Made by a program: the position numbers and the translations under genes
Assembly: GCF_900105075.1 (NCBI RefSeq)
Contig: NZ_FNSK01000001.1
Coordinates: forward strand, 571,001 to 635,000
DNA length: 64,000 nucleotides
Direction of reading: 5' to 3'
Source: Rhodobacter sp. 24-YEA-8
Lineage (GTDB): Bacteria; Pseudomonadota; Alphaproteobacteria; Rhodobacterales; Rhodobacteraceae
Part shown: positions 8,048 through 17,349 of the stretch, piece by piece
Position numbering within the stretch: the stretch's first letter is position 1
Layout: every line of letters begins with the position of its first letter
Notes under the pieces: model-generated
Seen by the model: only the letters and a program-made list of their open reading frames with translations
What the model was told of the DNA's origin: nothing
Databases searched by the model: none

Positions 8048-10309
8048 TTGATGACTGCTGAGATGGACCTGACAGACAAGGGTGATCCGGACAAGCTGGA
8101 CGAAAGCGGTCCGGCCGGGGCGGTGGTAAAGCGCAAACCTGCGAAAAAGCGTGCCCGCGCGGCCTTTCTGCCGCGTCCTGACCCGGCGCCTTCGATTGCG
8201 GCGGCTATGGCGGGTGGCAGTTTCTTTCTGCAAGGCGGGCGCGTTGATGCCTGGTATAACGAGGCCGCGCCCGGTGGTCATTCCGATGTGCTGATGGTCA
8301 CATTCGACAACGTGACGTCAATCCATGCGCATGAACCGCATCAACCCTGGCTGTTGGGCCGTGCGCTGAAGATCAATGTCCCGATCCTGGGCCTTTTGGC
8401 GGGTGAGCGCGACTGGTATCGCAATGCCGATGCACAAAAGCTGCTCACCCAGCTGCATGAGGCTGGTTTTTTCAGGCGTTTCCGCAGGGTTGTGTTTATC
8501 GGAACGTCGATGGGCGCCTTTGCCGCGCTGGCATTGTCAGCGCTGGTGCCCGGCGTCGAGGTGGTGGCCTTTTCACCGCAGTCGACACTCGCCCCTGATC
8601 TTGCCCCGTTTGAAGACCGCTATCCCGGCCCGACCCGCCACTGCGACTGGCAGGATCTGCCTTTGCGCGATGCAGCGGACTCGCTGGCGCCGGCGGCGCG
8701 GATCTGGCTGATCTATGACCCGTTCAACCGCACCGACCGGCTGCATGCCAACCGGCTTAAGGGCGACAATATCGAACGGGTCCATTTCAATTTCGCGGGC
8801 CATCGCATGTTGCGTGAATTCCGCCAGTCCGAGATGTTGAATGATCTGATTGCCGGGCTGGTGCTGGGCGAGATGGACCGCACTGCGGTGAACCGTCATA
8901 TGCGGCAACGGCGCGAGATCGACGCCTGGCAGAACGCGCTTTTGCGCAAGGGCGAGGCGCTTGGCCATGCTGCGCTGACGGCGCGTGCCGCCCGCCGGCT
9001 GTTCGCAATCCACCCGGAACGGCGCGATCTGCGCAAACTGGCCTGGAAGCTGGAACGCATCGCCCGGGGCGAGCCGGCGGAAAGCCGCGAGGAACGCCGG
9101 GCCCGTCGCGAGAAAAAGACGGCCGCGCGCAGGCTCCGGGCCTGGAAGAACGGCAGTGATACAAGCCTGAACGTCTCTCATCCCGATCTGCGTCCGCCCT
9201 TTACCGGCGAGATCCGGATGCTGTCCAACGCGCTGATCCTGCCCGAGCGCGAACATGATACGCCGTTGGCTTCGGGTGTGCTGCATGCCGACGGAAGCTG
9301 GTGCGACCTCTCTGAAGCCTGGATCCGGGCGCGAAAATCCACTCCGGCGCCGGTGTTGTCAGATCAGGACGAGATTCGCGATCTGCCGGGCACGCATCTT
9401 TATGGCGGCCATTTCCGCGGCCATTTCGGGCATTTCCTTGTGGAATCCACCGCGCGGCTCTGGGCGCTGGACCATCTGGGCGAGACGCCCGAAAGCATCC
9501 TCTATCTGCCCTATCGCGGCGATGTGGAGGCGATTGAAAAGGTGATCAGGGGGCACGCGCCGTTCTTCCGGCTTCTTGGCATTGACCTTCCCGTGCGCAC
9601 CTTTGGCGAGGTGCTGCGGGTGGAGCGGCTGATCGTTCCCGAGCTTGGGTTCGGCTGGCTTGAACGCTATGCCGGCTCGCCCGCATATCGTGATTTCATG
9701 CAAAGTCGCCTGAGCGCGGCGGCGGTGGCTGAGGGCGGCGAAAAGCTCTACGTCTCGCGGGCACAGTTGCGAGCGAACAAGGGCGGGATCCTCGGTGAAA
9801 CGGTGATTGAGGAAAACCTTGCCCGCGCCGGGTTCGAGATCTTCCACCCCGAGCGCCATCCGCTCGAAGTGCAGGTCGCGCGGTATAAGGCCGCGAAGAT
9901 GATTGTGGCTCTGGACGGATCGGCGCTGCATCTGGCTGCCTATGTGATGCAAAAGGGGGGACGGGTGGGGATGATCCTGCGCCGCTCCTCCGCCCTGATC
10001 CTCAACGCCCCCGATTACGACCTGCAATTTCGCAATTTCGCTGGTCTGACGCCCGATGTTATCAATGTGATCGTCAATGACTGGGTGGCGGGAGATGCAA
10101 AACGGGCCGATTTCCGTTCAGTCGGCGAGGTTGATTTCGTGGCGTTGTTCGACCGGCTCAGGGATCTGGGCTATCTGCCTGTTGATTTCCGCCCAGAACT
10201 GCCGACGCAGGACGAAGTCCGTGCCATGCTTGCGCCCTTCCAGGACCATCGCGGCGATTCCTTGCGTCCGCTGATGCGCGGTGAAAAACATGGGGATGAA
10301 GAAGACTGA
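8048..10309 (+). CDS. GT61-type glycosyltransferase with N-terminal alpha/beta-hydrolase-like domain
   Basis: 753 residues. After a Lys-rich tail (1-45), residues 55-290 look like an alpha/beta hydrolase: VFIGTSMGAFAALALSAL carries the nucleophile elbow G-T-S-M-G at 152-156, and NFAGHRMLREF could hold the catalytic His. A basic helical linker spans 300-375. Residues 385-690 match GT61 capsule-type transferases: HLYGGHFRGHFGHFLVESTA, KLYVSRAQ with a following N-K, and IVALDGSALHLAAYV near the end. Whether the hydrolase half is active (deacylase?) or only structural cannot be told. No signal peptide or membrane helix is seen. Confidence 0.7.
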   Translation: MMTAEMDLTDKGDPDKLDESGPAGAVVKRKPAKKRARAAFLPRPDPAPSIAAAMAGGSFFLQGGRVDAWYNEAAPGGHSDVLMVTFDNVTSIHAHEPHQPWLLGRALKINVPILGLLAGERDWYRNADAQKLLTQLHEAGFFRRFRRVVFIGTSMGAFAALALSALVPGVEVVAFSPQSTLAPDLAPFEDRYPGPTRHCDWQDLPLRDAADSLAPAARIWLIYDPFNRTDRLHANRLKGDNIERVHFNFAGHRMLREFRQSEMLNDLIAGLVLGEMDRTAVNRHMRQRREIDAWQNALLRKGEALGHAALTARAARRLFAIHPERRDLRKLAWKLERIARGEPAESREERRARREKKTAARRLRAWKNGSDTSLNVSHPDLRPPFTGEIRMLSNALILPEREHDTPLASGVLHADGSWCDLSEAWIRARKSTPAPVLSDQDEIRDLPGTHLYGGHFRGHFGHFLVESTARLWALDHLGETPESILYLPYRGDVEAIEKVIRGHAPFFRLLGIDLPVRTFGEVLRVERLIVPELGFGWLERYAGSPAYRDFMQSRLSAAAVAEGGEKLYVSRAQLRANKGGILGETVIEENLARAGFEIFHPERHPLEVQVARYKAAKMIVALDGSALHLAAYVMQKGGRVGMILRRSSALILNAPDYDLQFRNFAGLTPDVINVIVNDWVAGDAKRADFRSVGEVDFVALFDRLRDLGYLPVDFRPELPTQDEVRAMLAPFQDHRGDSLRPLMRGEKHGDEED

Positions 10310-10405
10310 CCCCATTTCGCGGCCCCGCCAGGCCGTGAAATAAGGGGAGGCGAGTGATCGCCCCCCCCTTACTCTTCCGGTCAGGGATCTGGTCGCTTTG
10401 TCGTA

Positions 10406-10759
10406 TCAGCCTTCGAAAAAGACAAAGATTTTGCGGGTATGTTCCTGGATCTCCCAGGTGCCTTTCCAGCCTTTCGGCAGCATGATCGCATCCCCCGGCC
10501 CGAGGGTCTTCTTCGTGCCGTCGAGATGGGTCATCACGATCCTGCCTTCCAGAAAGTAGCAGAATTCGGCGGCAGCTGAGCGGTCAGCGGTGAACTGGCC
10601 CGGCGTGCATTCCCAAAGCCCGATCTCCAGCACACCATCGGGTGAGGTCCAGAGCGAATGCGCGGCCTCTTGCTGGCCAGGATTCAGGGTGGTCGGCTTG
10701 TCTTTCAGCTGGCCGAGGTCGATCCCTGAAAGGGCAGTGAAAACGGAAAGATCAATCAT
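10406..10759 (-). CDS. Cupin-domain protein (DUF861 type)
   Basis: 117 residues making a single small beta-barrel cupin. AEFCYFLEGRIVMTHLDG and GPGDAIMLPKGWKGTWEI cover the two cupin motifs. The motif-1 histidines are replaced (E-F-C-Y-F-L-E-G), as in the DUF861/ureidoglycine-aminohydrolase-like subgroup that often accompanies amine-catabolic FAD oxidases. It is the last gene of the leftward polyamine operon, 17 bases after the oxidase. A role in polyamine or amino-sugar breakdown is inferred from context only. Confidence 0.75.
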   Translation of the reverse strand: MIDLSVFTALSGIDLGQLKDKPTTLNPGQQEAAHSLWTSPDGVLEIGLWECTPGQFTADRSAAAEFCYFLEGRIVMTHLDGTKKTLGPGDAIMLPKGWKGTWEIQEHTRKIFVFFEG

Positions 10760-10776
10760 AGCTGTCTCCTGCGGCC

Positions 10777-12165
10777 TTAACGACCGGTCAGTTTATTGGC
10801 GAACTTGGCGAGGGGCGAGCTTTTGGTCCCGCCCGAGCGGGCTTCCTGGCGGTCGGCCAGGTGATACAACCAGTACATTCCGTGGACACCGAGCCAGCGG
10901 AAGGGTTCGATTTCCCATTTTTTCGGACGGCGGTTGACCCAGGGCAGGCTGGTGCGTTCGGTATTGCGGTCAAGGACCAGATCCGCGAGCGTCTGCCCCG
11001 AGAAATTCGAGGTCGAGACGCCGAGGCCCACATAGCCGCCGGCCCAGGCCATGCCGGTATTCGCGTCCATGCCGGCGGTCGTGCACCAGTCGCGCGGCAC
11101 GCCCAGCACACCACACCAGGCGTGATCGATCGACAGGCCCTTTGTCTGTGGCAGCATCCGGTAGAGGATCTCGATCAGCGCCTCGACGGTTGCGGGCTGG
11201 GTCTGGCCGTTCACATCGGTTTTTGACCCGAAGCGATAGGGCACACCGCGCCCGCCCATAGCGATGCGGTTGTCGGCGGTGCGTTGCGAATAGCAATAGG
11301 CGTGGCTGGCATCGGCGAGGAGCTGGAACTTCTCCCAGCCGATCTCATCCCAAAGTGCGTCGGGCAGGGGCTGGGTCACGATCTGCGCCGAATTCAGCGG
11401 CAGCCATTCGCGCTCCTGGCCCTTGATGCCATGGGTGAACCCTTCGGTCGCGCGCACGATGCGTTTGGCTTTGACCGTGCCGCGACTGGTGACCACGCGC
11501 CCCTTTTCGATGCTGGTCACGGCAGTCTGTTCATAGATCCTGACGCCGCGCCGCTCGACCGCTTCGGCCAGCCCGCGCACCAGTTTCGCAGGCTGCACCC
11601 GCGCCACATTATGGCGCACCAGCGCGCCTTTTGCATTCGGCACCCGGATGCGCGCGGCGGCCTCAGGGCCGTCGATCAGCTCCAGCCGTGTCGCAGGCAC
11701 AGACCACGACATCGCCGTCGCGTAATCTTCCTGCAGGCGTTCCCATTGCGCGGGGGTCTGGGCGAAGGTCAGGCAATCGGTCATCAGGAAGTCGCAATCG
11801 ATGCCTTCCTTTTGCGTCACCCGTTCCACCTCGGCCACGGTGCCGCGCAGCTGACGCTCGAATTCGATCACGCCTTCGCGGGTGCCGGTCGAGAGGTATT
11901 TGTTGCGGCTCCAGCTGAACTCGCCCGAGCACCAGCCGCCATTGCGCCCCGAACCGCCAAAGCCCGCGAATTCCTTTTCCACGATCGCGATCCTGAGCGA
12001 AGGTTCGATCTCGGTCAGGTAATAGGCAGTCCAGAGCCCGGTATAGCCCGCGCCGACGATGCAGATATCGACTTCGATATTGCCGGGCAGCGGCGGGCGG
12101 TAGCCGGGCGTGCCGCCGATATTCTCATACCAGAACGAGACGCCGCCGTTTTTCTTAGCTTGCAT
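10777..12165 (-). CDS. FAD-dependent amine oxidase (DadA/PuuB family)
   Basis: About 463 residues. IEVDICIVGAGYTGLWTAYY near residue 35 is the GxGxxG dinucleotide site, with the FAD ribose acid in RIAIVEKEF. GSGRNGGWCSGEF is the flavin-proximal motif, and GMAWAGGYVGLGVSTSNFSG closes the FAD site. Proteins of this type oxidise gamma-glutamyl-putrescine or other amines. Of three in-frame starts (12174 GTG, 12171 and 12165 ATG), 12165 has the best spacing from AGGTGA. Position directly after potA in a polyamine uptake operon supports a putrescine-type substrate. Confidence 0.78.
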   Translation of the reverse strand: MQAKKNGGVSFWYENIGGTPGYRPPLPGNIEVDICIVGAGYTGLWTAYYLTEIEPSLRIAIVEKEFAGFGGSGRNGGWCSGEFSWSRNKYLSTGTREGVIEFERQLRGTVAEVERVTQKEGIDCDFLMTDCLTFAQTPAQWERLQEDYATAMSWSVPATRLELIDGPEAAARIRVPNAKGALVRHNVARVQPAKLVRGLAEAVERRGVRIYEQTAVTSIEKGRVVTSRGTVKAKRIVRATEGFTHGIKGQEREWLPLNSAQIVTQPLPDALWDEIGWEKFQLLADASHAYCYSQRTADNRIAMGGRGVPYRFGSKTDVNGQTQPATVEALIEILYRMLPQTKGLSIDHAWCGVLGVPRDWCTTAGMDANTGMAWAGGYVGLGVSTSNFSGQTLADLVLDRNTERTSLPWVNRRPKKWEIEPFRWLGVHGMYWLYHLADRQEARSGGTKSSPLAKFANKLTGR

Positions 12166-12192
12166 GTTCATCACCTGTTAGTGGCCCAGGAC

Positions 12193-13311
12193 CTAATGTC
12201 CGCCTACCGAGCCGTCATCGGTCAGAAGCCTGCCATCTTCCGGCTTCCAGGCCAGCTCGATCCCGGCCCCGATCCCGAAAGCCTCGCCTTGCGTGGCGGT
12301 GCGCGCCACGATGGGCGTGCCGTCCGCGAGGAGAACTTCATATTTCATTGCCGATCCCAGATAGATCGCCTCGCGCACCGTGCCCTGAATCACATTGGCG
12401 CGCCCGTTGGCCGCACCCGTGCCGGGGGCCTGGACGGCGACATCTTCGGGGCGCAGCAGAATGACCTGCACGCCGTCAGATTTCGGGATGCCGGGGGTCG
12501 AAATGGTGGTTCCGCCGACATCCAGCGCGGTTTCCGCGCCATTCACCCAGTGGCCGCCGCGCAGGATCGAGCTTTCGCCGATGAACTGGCCGACAAACAG
12601 GGTCTGCGGGTCAGAATAGAGCTGATGCCCGGTCCCGACCTGTTCGATCCGGCCTTTGTTGAAGACCGCGATGCGGTCGGACAGAACCAGCGCCTCTTCC
12701 TGGTCATGGGTCACATAGACGAAGGTCGATCCGAGCTCGCGATGGATGCGCCGGATTTCCAGCTGCAAGACTTCACGCAGCTTTTTGTCAAGCGCACCAA
12801 GGGGTTCGTCCATCAGGAGGACCGAAGGGTCAAAGACCATCGCCCGTGCCAGCGCGACGCGCTGCTGCTGGCCGCCGGAAAGTTCGGACGGGTAGCGATG
12901 CGCGAATTTCTCAAGATGCACCTTGGCGAGTGCGCCATCAACCAGGCGGTCACGCTCGGCTTTAGCCACACCGCGCTGACGCAAAGGGTAGGCCACGTTC
13001 TTCGCCACCGTCATATGCGGGAACAGCGCGTAATGCTGGAACACCACCCCGATATTGCGCTTATGCGCGGGGACATTGCTGATCGGGCGCTCGCCCAGCC
13101 GGATCTCGCCCCGGCTCAGATCGGTGAACCCGGCGATCAGGTTCAGCGTCGTGGTCTTGCCCGATCCGGACGGCCCGAGAAAAGACATGAACTCGCCCGG
13201 CTCGACCCTGAGCGACACATCATCCAGTGCTGTGAAATTGCCGTAGAATTTCGAACAGGCCTGGATGTCGATGGCCGCGCCCTTGCGGCTGCCGGTTTGT
13301 TCATTGGTCAT
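12193..13311 (-). CDS. potA: Spermidine/putrescine-type ABC transporter ATPase
   Basis: 372 residues. Walker A GPSGSGKTT at 46-54, Q-loop in FQHYALFPHM, signature LSGGQQQR at 144-151, Walker B VLLMDEP at 164-170, and H-loop in YVTHDQEEALVLSD. The C-terminal 120 residues form a TOBE/MOP-like domain (VQVILLRPEDVAV). The start overlaps the stop of the permease gene by 4 bases. It powers import of polyamine-like substrates through the two permeases upstream. Specificity is inferred from family and the adjoining amine oxidase; opines or GABA-type substrates remain possible. Confidence 0.85.
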   Translation of the reverse strand: MTNEQTGSRKGAAIDIQACSKFYGNFTALDDVSLRVEPGEFMSFLGPSGSGKTTTLNLIAGFTDLSRGEIRLGERPISNVPAHKRNIGVVFQHYALFPHMTVAKNVAYPLRQRGVAKAERDRLVDGALAKVHLEKFAHRYPSELSGGQQQRVALARAMVFDPSVLLMDEPLGALDKKLREVLQLEIRRIHRELGSTFVYVTHDQEEALVLSDRIAVFNKGRIEQVGTGHQLYSDPQTLFVGQFIGESSILRGGHWVNGAETALDVGGTTISTPGIPKSDGVQVILLRPEDVAVQAPGTGAANGRANVIQGTVREAIYLGSAMKYEVLLADGTPIVARTATQGEAFGIGAGIELAWKPEDGRLLTDDGSVGGH

Positions 13312-14102
13312 GATTTGCGCCCTTTACGGGTTCCGAAGATAAGGCCCAGTCCGATGACGAGCGTGGTGGTCAGGAAGATCAGCGAGCCGACGGCTGCGAC
13401 GGTCGGATCGGCGTCGCGGGTCATCGATGAGAAGATCTGCACCGGCAGGGTTTTCAGCTGCGGGCTGGTGATGAACAGCGACACGATGACTTCGTCAAAC
13501 GAGGTGACAAAGGCGAAAAGCGCGCCGGACAGGATGCCGGGGCGGATCAGCGGCAGGGTCACGGTGAAAAACGTGGTCAGCCTGTTGGCGCCGAGGCTGG
13601 CGGCGGCGGTTTCAAGCCGCTGGTCAAAGACCGCAAGGTTCGCGCCAACCGCGATCACCACGAAGGGGATCGCCAGCAGCGTATGGGCCAGCACATAGCC
13701 GGTCCAGGTCCCGACAAGGCCCTGGGTCAGATAGACTGCGTAAACGCCCACTGCGAGGACGACGCCCGGCACCACCATCGGCGTGATCAGCAGCATCCGG
13801 ATCAGGCCGGCGGCACGGGACTTCATCCGCTCGATCCCGATGGCGGCCATGGTACCGATCACGGTCGCCACAACCGATACCATCACCGCAACCTTCAGCG
13901 AGGTGGTGAAACTGTTGAACCATTGCGGGTTGGTGAAGAAATTCTCGTACCATTTCAGCGAGAACCCACTTGGCGGGAAGGCCAGCGATTTCTTATCGGC
14001 GAAAGACATCGGCACCACGACAATGGTTGGCGCGAGCAGCCAGATTGCAATCAGCGCAACCGTCAGCCCGAGGATAAGCTTGCCAGGATTGAAGCGTTTC
14101 AC
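13308..14102 (-). CDS. potC: ABC polyamine-type permease, PotC-like
   Basis: 264 residues with six predicted membrane helices; the first is ILGLTVALIAIWLLAPTIVV near the N-terminus. The EAA loop that docks on the ATPase is visible as LETAAASLGANRLTTFFTVT followed by LPLIRPGIL (about residues 160-190). It overlaps potA and potB by 4 bases on each side, giving tight coupling. With PotB it forms the membrane channel of the importer. Confidence 0.85.
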   Translation of the reverse strand: MKRFNPGKLILGLTVALIAIWLLAPTIVVVPMSFADKKSLAFPPSGFSLKWYENFFTNPQWFNSFTTSLKVAVMVSVVATVIGTMAAIGIERMKSRAAGLIRMLLITPMVVPGVVLAVGVYAVYLTQGLVGTWTGYVLAHTLLAIPFVVIAVGANLAVFDQRLETAAASLGANRLTTFFTVTLPLIRPGILSGALFAFVTSFDEVIVSLFITSPQLKTLPVQIFSSMTRDADPTVAAVGSLIFLTTTLVIGLGLIFGTRKGRKS

Positions 14103-14962
14103 CGGCTGCCTCCGCTCATCTTGTATTTCTGCCGCATGAAGGGGGCGGCAAGGGCGAGGAAGCCGAAGGTCGCGATCAGAAGCACAACCCCCATCGCGCC
14201 GCCCCGTCCCCAGTTCAGCAGCGACAGCACCTGTTGCTGCACAAGGGTCGAGAGCATCGAGCTTTGCGTGCCGCCAAGCAGCATCGGCGTGATGTAGAAG
14301 CCAAGCGCGAGGATGAAGACGATGGTGGCGCCGGCGAAGACACCCGGCAGCGAAAGCGGCAGATAGACCTGGAAGAAGGTCTTGACCGGATGGGCGCCCA
14401 GGCTTTTTGCCGCCTGGATCAGCCGCAGGTCGATGCCGCGCATCACAGCATAGAGCGGCATGATCATGAAGGGCAGCAGGATCTGGGTCATGCCGATGGT
14501 GACGCCCAGCTGGGTGCGGATCAGCTTGACCTTGTCAAACCCAAGCGCAAGCAGCGTCTTGTTGATGACACCGCTGTCTTGCAGCAAGATCACCCAGGCC
14601 AGTGTGCGCACCACGCCCGAAACCCAGAACGGCACCAGCACGCACATGATCAGAAAGAGCCGCAGGCGCGGGCCCACGACCGACATCGCATAGGCATAGG
14701 GATAGGCCACGATCGCGCAGACCAGCGTCACCACGGCAGCGATGCGGAAGGTCCGGATCAGCACGGTCATGTTCACCGGCGTGTTGAAAAACCAGTAGTA
14801 ATTGTCGAGAAACGCATCGCCCTCGGTAAAGCTGCGGCTGATCACGGTGCCAAGCGGCACCGCCATGACAAGGATCAGGATCGCCAGCGCAGGCAGCGTC
14901 AGCAAAGCGGGATGCGACAGGATCCTGCGGGGCGAGAGGGCGCTTGGGTCGGGCACTGACAT
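14099..14962 (-). CDS. potB: ABC polyamine-type permease, PotB-like
   Basis: 287 residues with six membrane helices, beginning with PALAILILVMAVPLGTVISR. The EAA loop is seen at LIQAAKSLGAHPVKTFFQVY. The N-terminal extension and the periplasmic loop after helix 1 are of normal size. It is separated from potD by 143 bases that contain a strong hairpin, and overlaps potC by 4 bases. It is the partner permease of PotC. Confidence 0.85.
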   Translation of the reverse strand: MSVPDPSALSPRRILSHPALLTLPALAILILVMAVPLGTVISRSFTEGDAFLDNYYWFFNTPVNMTVLIRTFRIAAVVTLVCAIVAYPYAYAMSVVGPRLRLFLIMCVLVPFWVSGVVRTLAWVILLQDSGVINKTLLALGFDKVKLIRTQLGVTIGMTQILLPFMIMPLYAVMRGIDLRLIQAAKSLGAHPVKTFFQVYLPLSLPGVFAGATIVFILALGFYITPMLLGGTQSSMLSTLVQQQVLSLLNWGRGGAMGVVLLIATFGFLALAAPFMRQKYKMSGGSR

Positions 14963-15034
14963 GGATCCTCTGACGGGGCTCGTGACGTCTCTTCGGGGCC
15001 GGCTGCCGCGTCAGCGCGCAGGTGCCGGTAGGGA

Positions 15035-15066
15035 GCTGCGGCGACCCTGGCAGGGGTCGCCGCAGC
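15035..15066 (-). promoter_or_regulatory. 13-bp hairpin between potD and potB
   Basis: GCTGCGGCGACCC at 15035-15047 pairs perfectly with GGGTCGCCGCAGC at 15054-15066 around a 6-base loop. There is no U-run on the operon strand, so it is not a standard terminator. Such hairpins after binding-protein genes commonly stabilise the upstream mRNA, so the solute-binding protein is made in excess of the permease. Confidence 0.55.
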
Positions 15067-15105
15067 ATGACCGCGCAGGCTCAGGCGCGCGGGGTTCGGT
15101 TGGGC

Positions 15106-16176
15106 TTAGTTGCCTGCGATGAATTCAGCCCATTTCTCGCTGAGAACATCGTAGTTATCGACCCAGTATTGCACATTCTGGTTATAGGCCATCGCCTGTT
15201 TTTCGGGCGTATTGGTCATGAAAGAAGCGGTCAGTTCATCGACCTGCGGCTTCGAGTCGATATTGATCGGCGAATAGGAGGTCTCTTCGGCCATTTTGCT
15301 TTGGGCTTCGGCGCCGAGATAGGCATTGATCAGCGCATGGGCGGCGTCGACATCCTTGACGCCGACCGGGATGGTGATCTGATCCTTCACGACGACCCAG
15401 TCCTGCCAGACCGGCTCATAGTTCGCACCATTTTCCAGCGCGGCCTTGCCACGGCCGGACCAGACCATGACCATATCAACCTCGCCCGATTCCATCATCT
15501 GCGCGCTTTCCGCGCCGGTGGTCCACAACACGAGGCTGTCGCGCATCGACCGCCATTTGTTCAGGCCCCGGTCGATATCTGCCGGGAAAAGATCAGCCTT
15601 TGCCACGCCGTCATTCAGAAGCGCGAGCTCGATCATATAGCCTTCGGCATCGGAATAGCCGGGAATGCCGCGGGTGCCGGGGAATTTCTCGGTATCAAAG
15701 AAATCCGCCCAGGAAGCCGGGCCGTTCTCGGGCCATTTGTCTTTGTTGTAGAGGAACATGATCGCATAGTTCATCGCGGGAACCGAGCATTCCCCGACCT
15801 GGCCTTCCGGCACTTTCGAAATGTCGAGCTTCGAGAAGTCAAGCTTCTGGAACAGGGTGCCACAATGGACAAAGGGGGTGTAGTCGCCGGTATCGACCAC
15901 ATCCCACATCACATTGCCGGATTCGACCTGGGCCTGGATCTTTGCGTTTTCGGTGGGGCCGTCCGACAGGAGCGTGACCCCGGATTGCGCCACGAACTGG
16001 TCAAGGGCGGCGATCTGGCCGTCCTGGAAAGTGCCGCCATATGACACGAAGGTCAGTGTCTTGCCGGCAAGCGAGCCCTCGGCGGTTTCGCCTGCGACGG
16101 GGGTATCGGCCTGCGCCTGAAGGGAAAGGCCAAGGCCGAGGATCAGCGACAGGCCGGTGAGGTTTTTCAGCTTCAT
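15106..16176 (-). CDS. potD: Periplasmic polyamine-type solute-binding protein
   Basis: 356 residues. A signal peptide (MKLKNLTGLSLILGLGLSLQ then AQA, cleavage near residue 23) exports it to the periplasm. The mature protein has LTFVSYGGTFQDGQIAALDQ, DVVDTGDYTPFVHCGTLF and SWADFFDTEKFPG, the standard PotD/F-type SBP_bac fold with W/D residues that cage the amine groups. It is the first structural gene of the leftward operon, 30 bases after the regulator. It captures the substrate for PotBC; specificity is not fixed by sequence alone. Confidence 0.85.
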   Translation of the reverse strand: MKLKNLTGLSLILGLGLSLQAQADTPVAGETAEGSLAGKTLTFVSYGGTFQDGQIAALDQFVAQSGVTLLSDGPTENAKIQAQVESGNVMWDVVDTGDYTPFVHCGTLFQKLDFSKLDISKVPEGQVGECSVPAMNYAIMFLYNKDKWPENGPASWADFFDTEKFPGTRGIPGYSDAEGYMIELALLNDGVAKADLFPADIDRGLNKWRSMRDSLVLWTTGAESAQMMESGEVDMVMVWSGRGKAALENGANYEPVWQDWVVVKDQITIPVGVKDVDAAHALINAYLGAEAQSKMAEETSYSPINIDSKPQVDELTASFMTNTPEKQAMAYNQNVQYWVDNYDVLSEKWAEFIAGN

Positions 16177-16206
16177 TGCGGTTGCTCCCTGAGTGTAAGA
16201 TTTTGT

Positions 16207-16875
16207 TTAATCATATTTTATCTGGATCCGGTCTTCGCCGGATCTTTCGCTGCGGCCGGCGCGGAACGTGTCGAGATAGCCGGTGGTCGAGGTGGGCGGT
16301 GAGGTCACGAAGAGGACCGAGGCCGGCCCGGTGCCCGTATTGGCGACGCGGTGGGGGACCGAGCTCTGGAATTCGATGCTGTCGCCCTCATCGAGCTGGT
16401 AGCTTTGCGGGCCGAGGTCGATCTGCACCTTGCCGGCCAGAACGAGGATCATCTCATGTGAATCGCCGTGGCTATAGGCCTCGTCGCCGGTCGAGCCGCC
16501 CGGCTCGAATTCCGAGACATAGGCCTCGAACTGGGTCAGCGGCCGGCGCGAGAGCAGCATTTTGCGATGCCCGCTCATCTCGGGCAGGGTGGGGCGATCC
16601 TTGCGGCGCAATACCGGGTTCTGCGCGCTGTCGGTGAAGGCGAAAAGCTCGGCGATCGAACAGCCGAAAGCATTGGCGATGCGGATCAGCGTTGAGGTGC
16701 TGGCACCGGTCAGGCCGCGTTCAAGCTGGCTGAGAAAACTGGCCGACGTCCCCGTTGCATCGGCGAGCTGGCGCAGCGAGAGGCCGCTGGCCTTGCGCAA
16801 CCGGCGCAGACGCTCTGCCAGCAGCCGCTGCTGGTCCGAGGTTTCTGCAGTGATTGCATCGCTGAGCTGTGACAC
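16207..16875 (-). CDS. XRE-cupin transcriptional regulator (PuuR-like)
   Basis: 222 residues from a GTG at 16875, 6 bases after GGAGA; a longer ATG frame to 16941 has no ribosome-binding site. Residues 20-75 are an XRE helix-turn-helix (LRKASGLSLRQLADATGTSA then SFLSQLERG), and residues 125-190 a cupin sensor domain (SHEMILVLAGKVQIDLG, LDEGDSIEFQSSVPHRV). The family includes PuuR, which represses polyamine catabolism. It is encoded immediately upstream of potD on the same strand and most likely controls this operon in response to polyamine. Confidence 0.82.
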   Translation of the reverse strand: MSQLSDAITAETSDQQRLLAERLRRLRKASGLSLRQLADATGTSASFLSQLERGLTGASTSTLIRIANAFGCSIAELFAFTDSAQNPVLRRKDRPTLPEMSGHRKMLLSRRPLTQFEAYVSEFEPGGSTGDEAYSHGDSHEMILVLAGKVQIDLGPQSYQLDEGDSIEFQSSVPHRVANTGTGPASVLFVTSPPTSTTGYLDTFRAGRSERSGEDRIQIKYD

Positions 16876-17349
16876 GAGAATCTCCGCCCAAATGCCCGGG
16901 CTGGGGTGTGGGATAGCAGTTCCAGATGTCCCACTGCACAAGTGTTAAGTGATACTTTATTTATGGGCAATGATTCTGAACGCGCGGTGAAAAGTTGTCA
17001 TCAGACCGGCGCAGCTGACCTTTTGGCGGCAATGAAAAGCGCCGCCTGTCGCAGGAACAGGCGGTGTTTTCAGGGGGAGGGTCGATCAGCGATCCAGGTG
17101 CCTGAAGCTGTCCTGGGGCCTTCGCCACAGCTGCTCCGCCAGTTTCGGAACACCGCCTGGAGATCTTCGGTGATCTCGACCTTCGGGGTAAAGCCACAGG
17201 CATCTGCCTCGGCAGCGTCCTGACTGGCCAAAGCGGCAATATCGGCTTTGACCGCAAAGCTCCCGGTCAACTCTGCTCAGCATTCGTCAAAGGGACGCCC
17301 TGAAGATGGGCAGCGCGCCGGCAAGGAATAAGGGTCTTTATGTGGGAGG
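16876..17349. other. 474-base gap with a hairpin and a possible gene remnant
   Basis: No complete gene is seen. At 17042-17064 CCGCCTGT pairs with ACAGGCGG and has T-runs on both strands (17067-17070 on +, 17035-17038 read on -), so it can terminate transcription either way. Leftward frames at 17070-17270 give GFTPKVEITEDLQAVFRNW, reminiscent of the C-terminus of NAD-dependent sugar epimerases, but split over frames. I treat it as a decayed fragment, unproven. AT-rich sequence near 16940-16965 may carry the regulator promoter. Confidence 0.35.

Noticed and set aside
11284..13698. An 800-codon open frame on the + strand antisense to the oxidase and potA
   Set aside because: The minus-strand frame has full FAD and ABC motifs; the + frame has no domain and arises from high GC codon bias.
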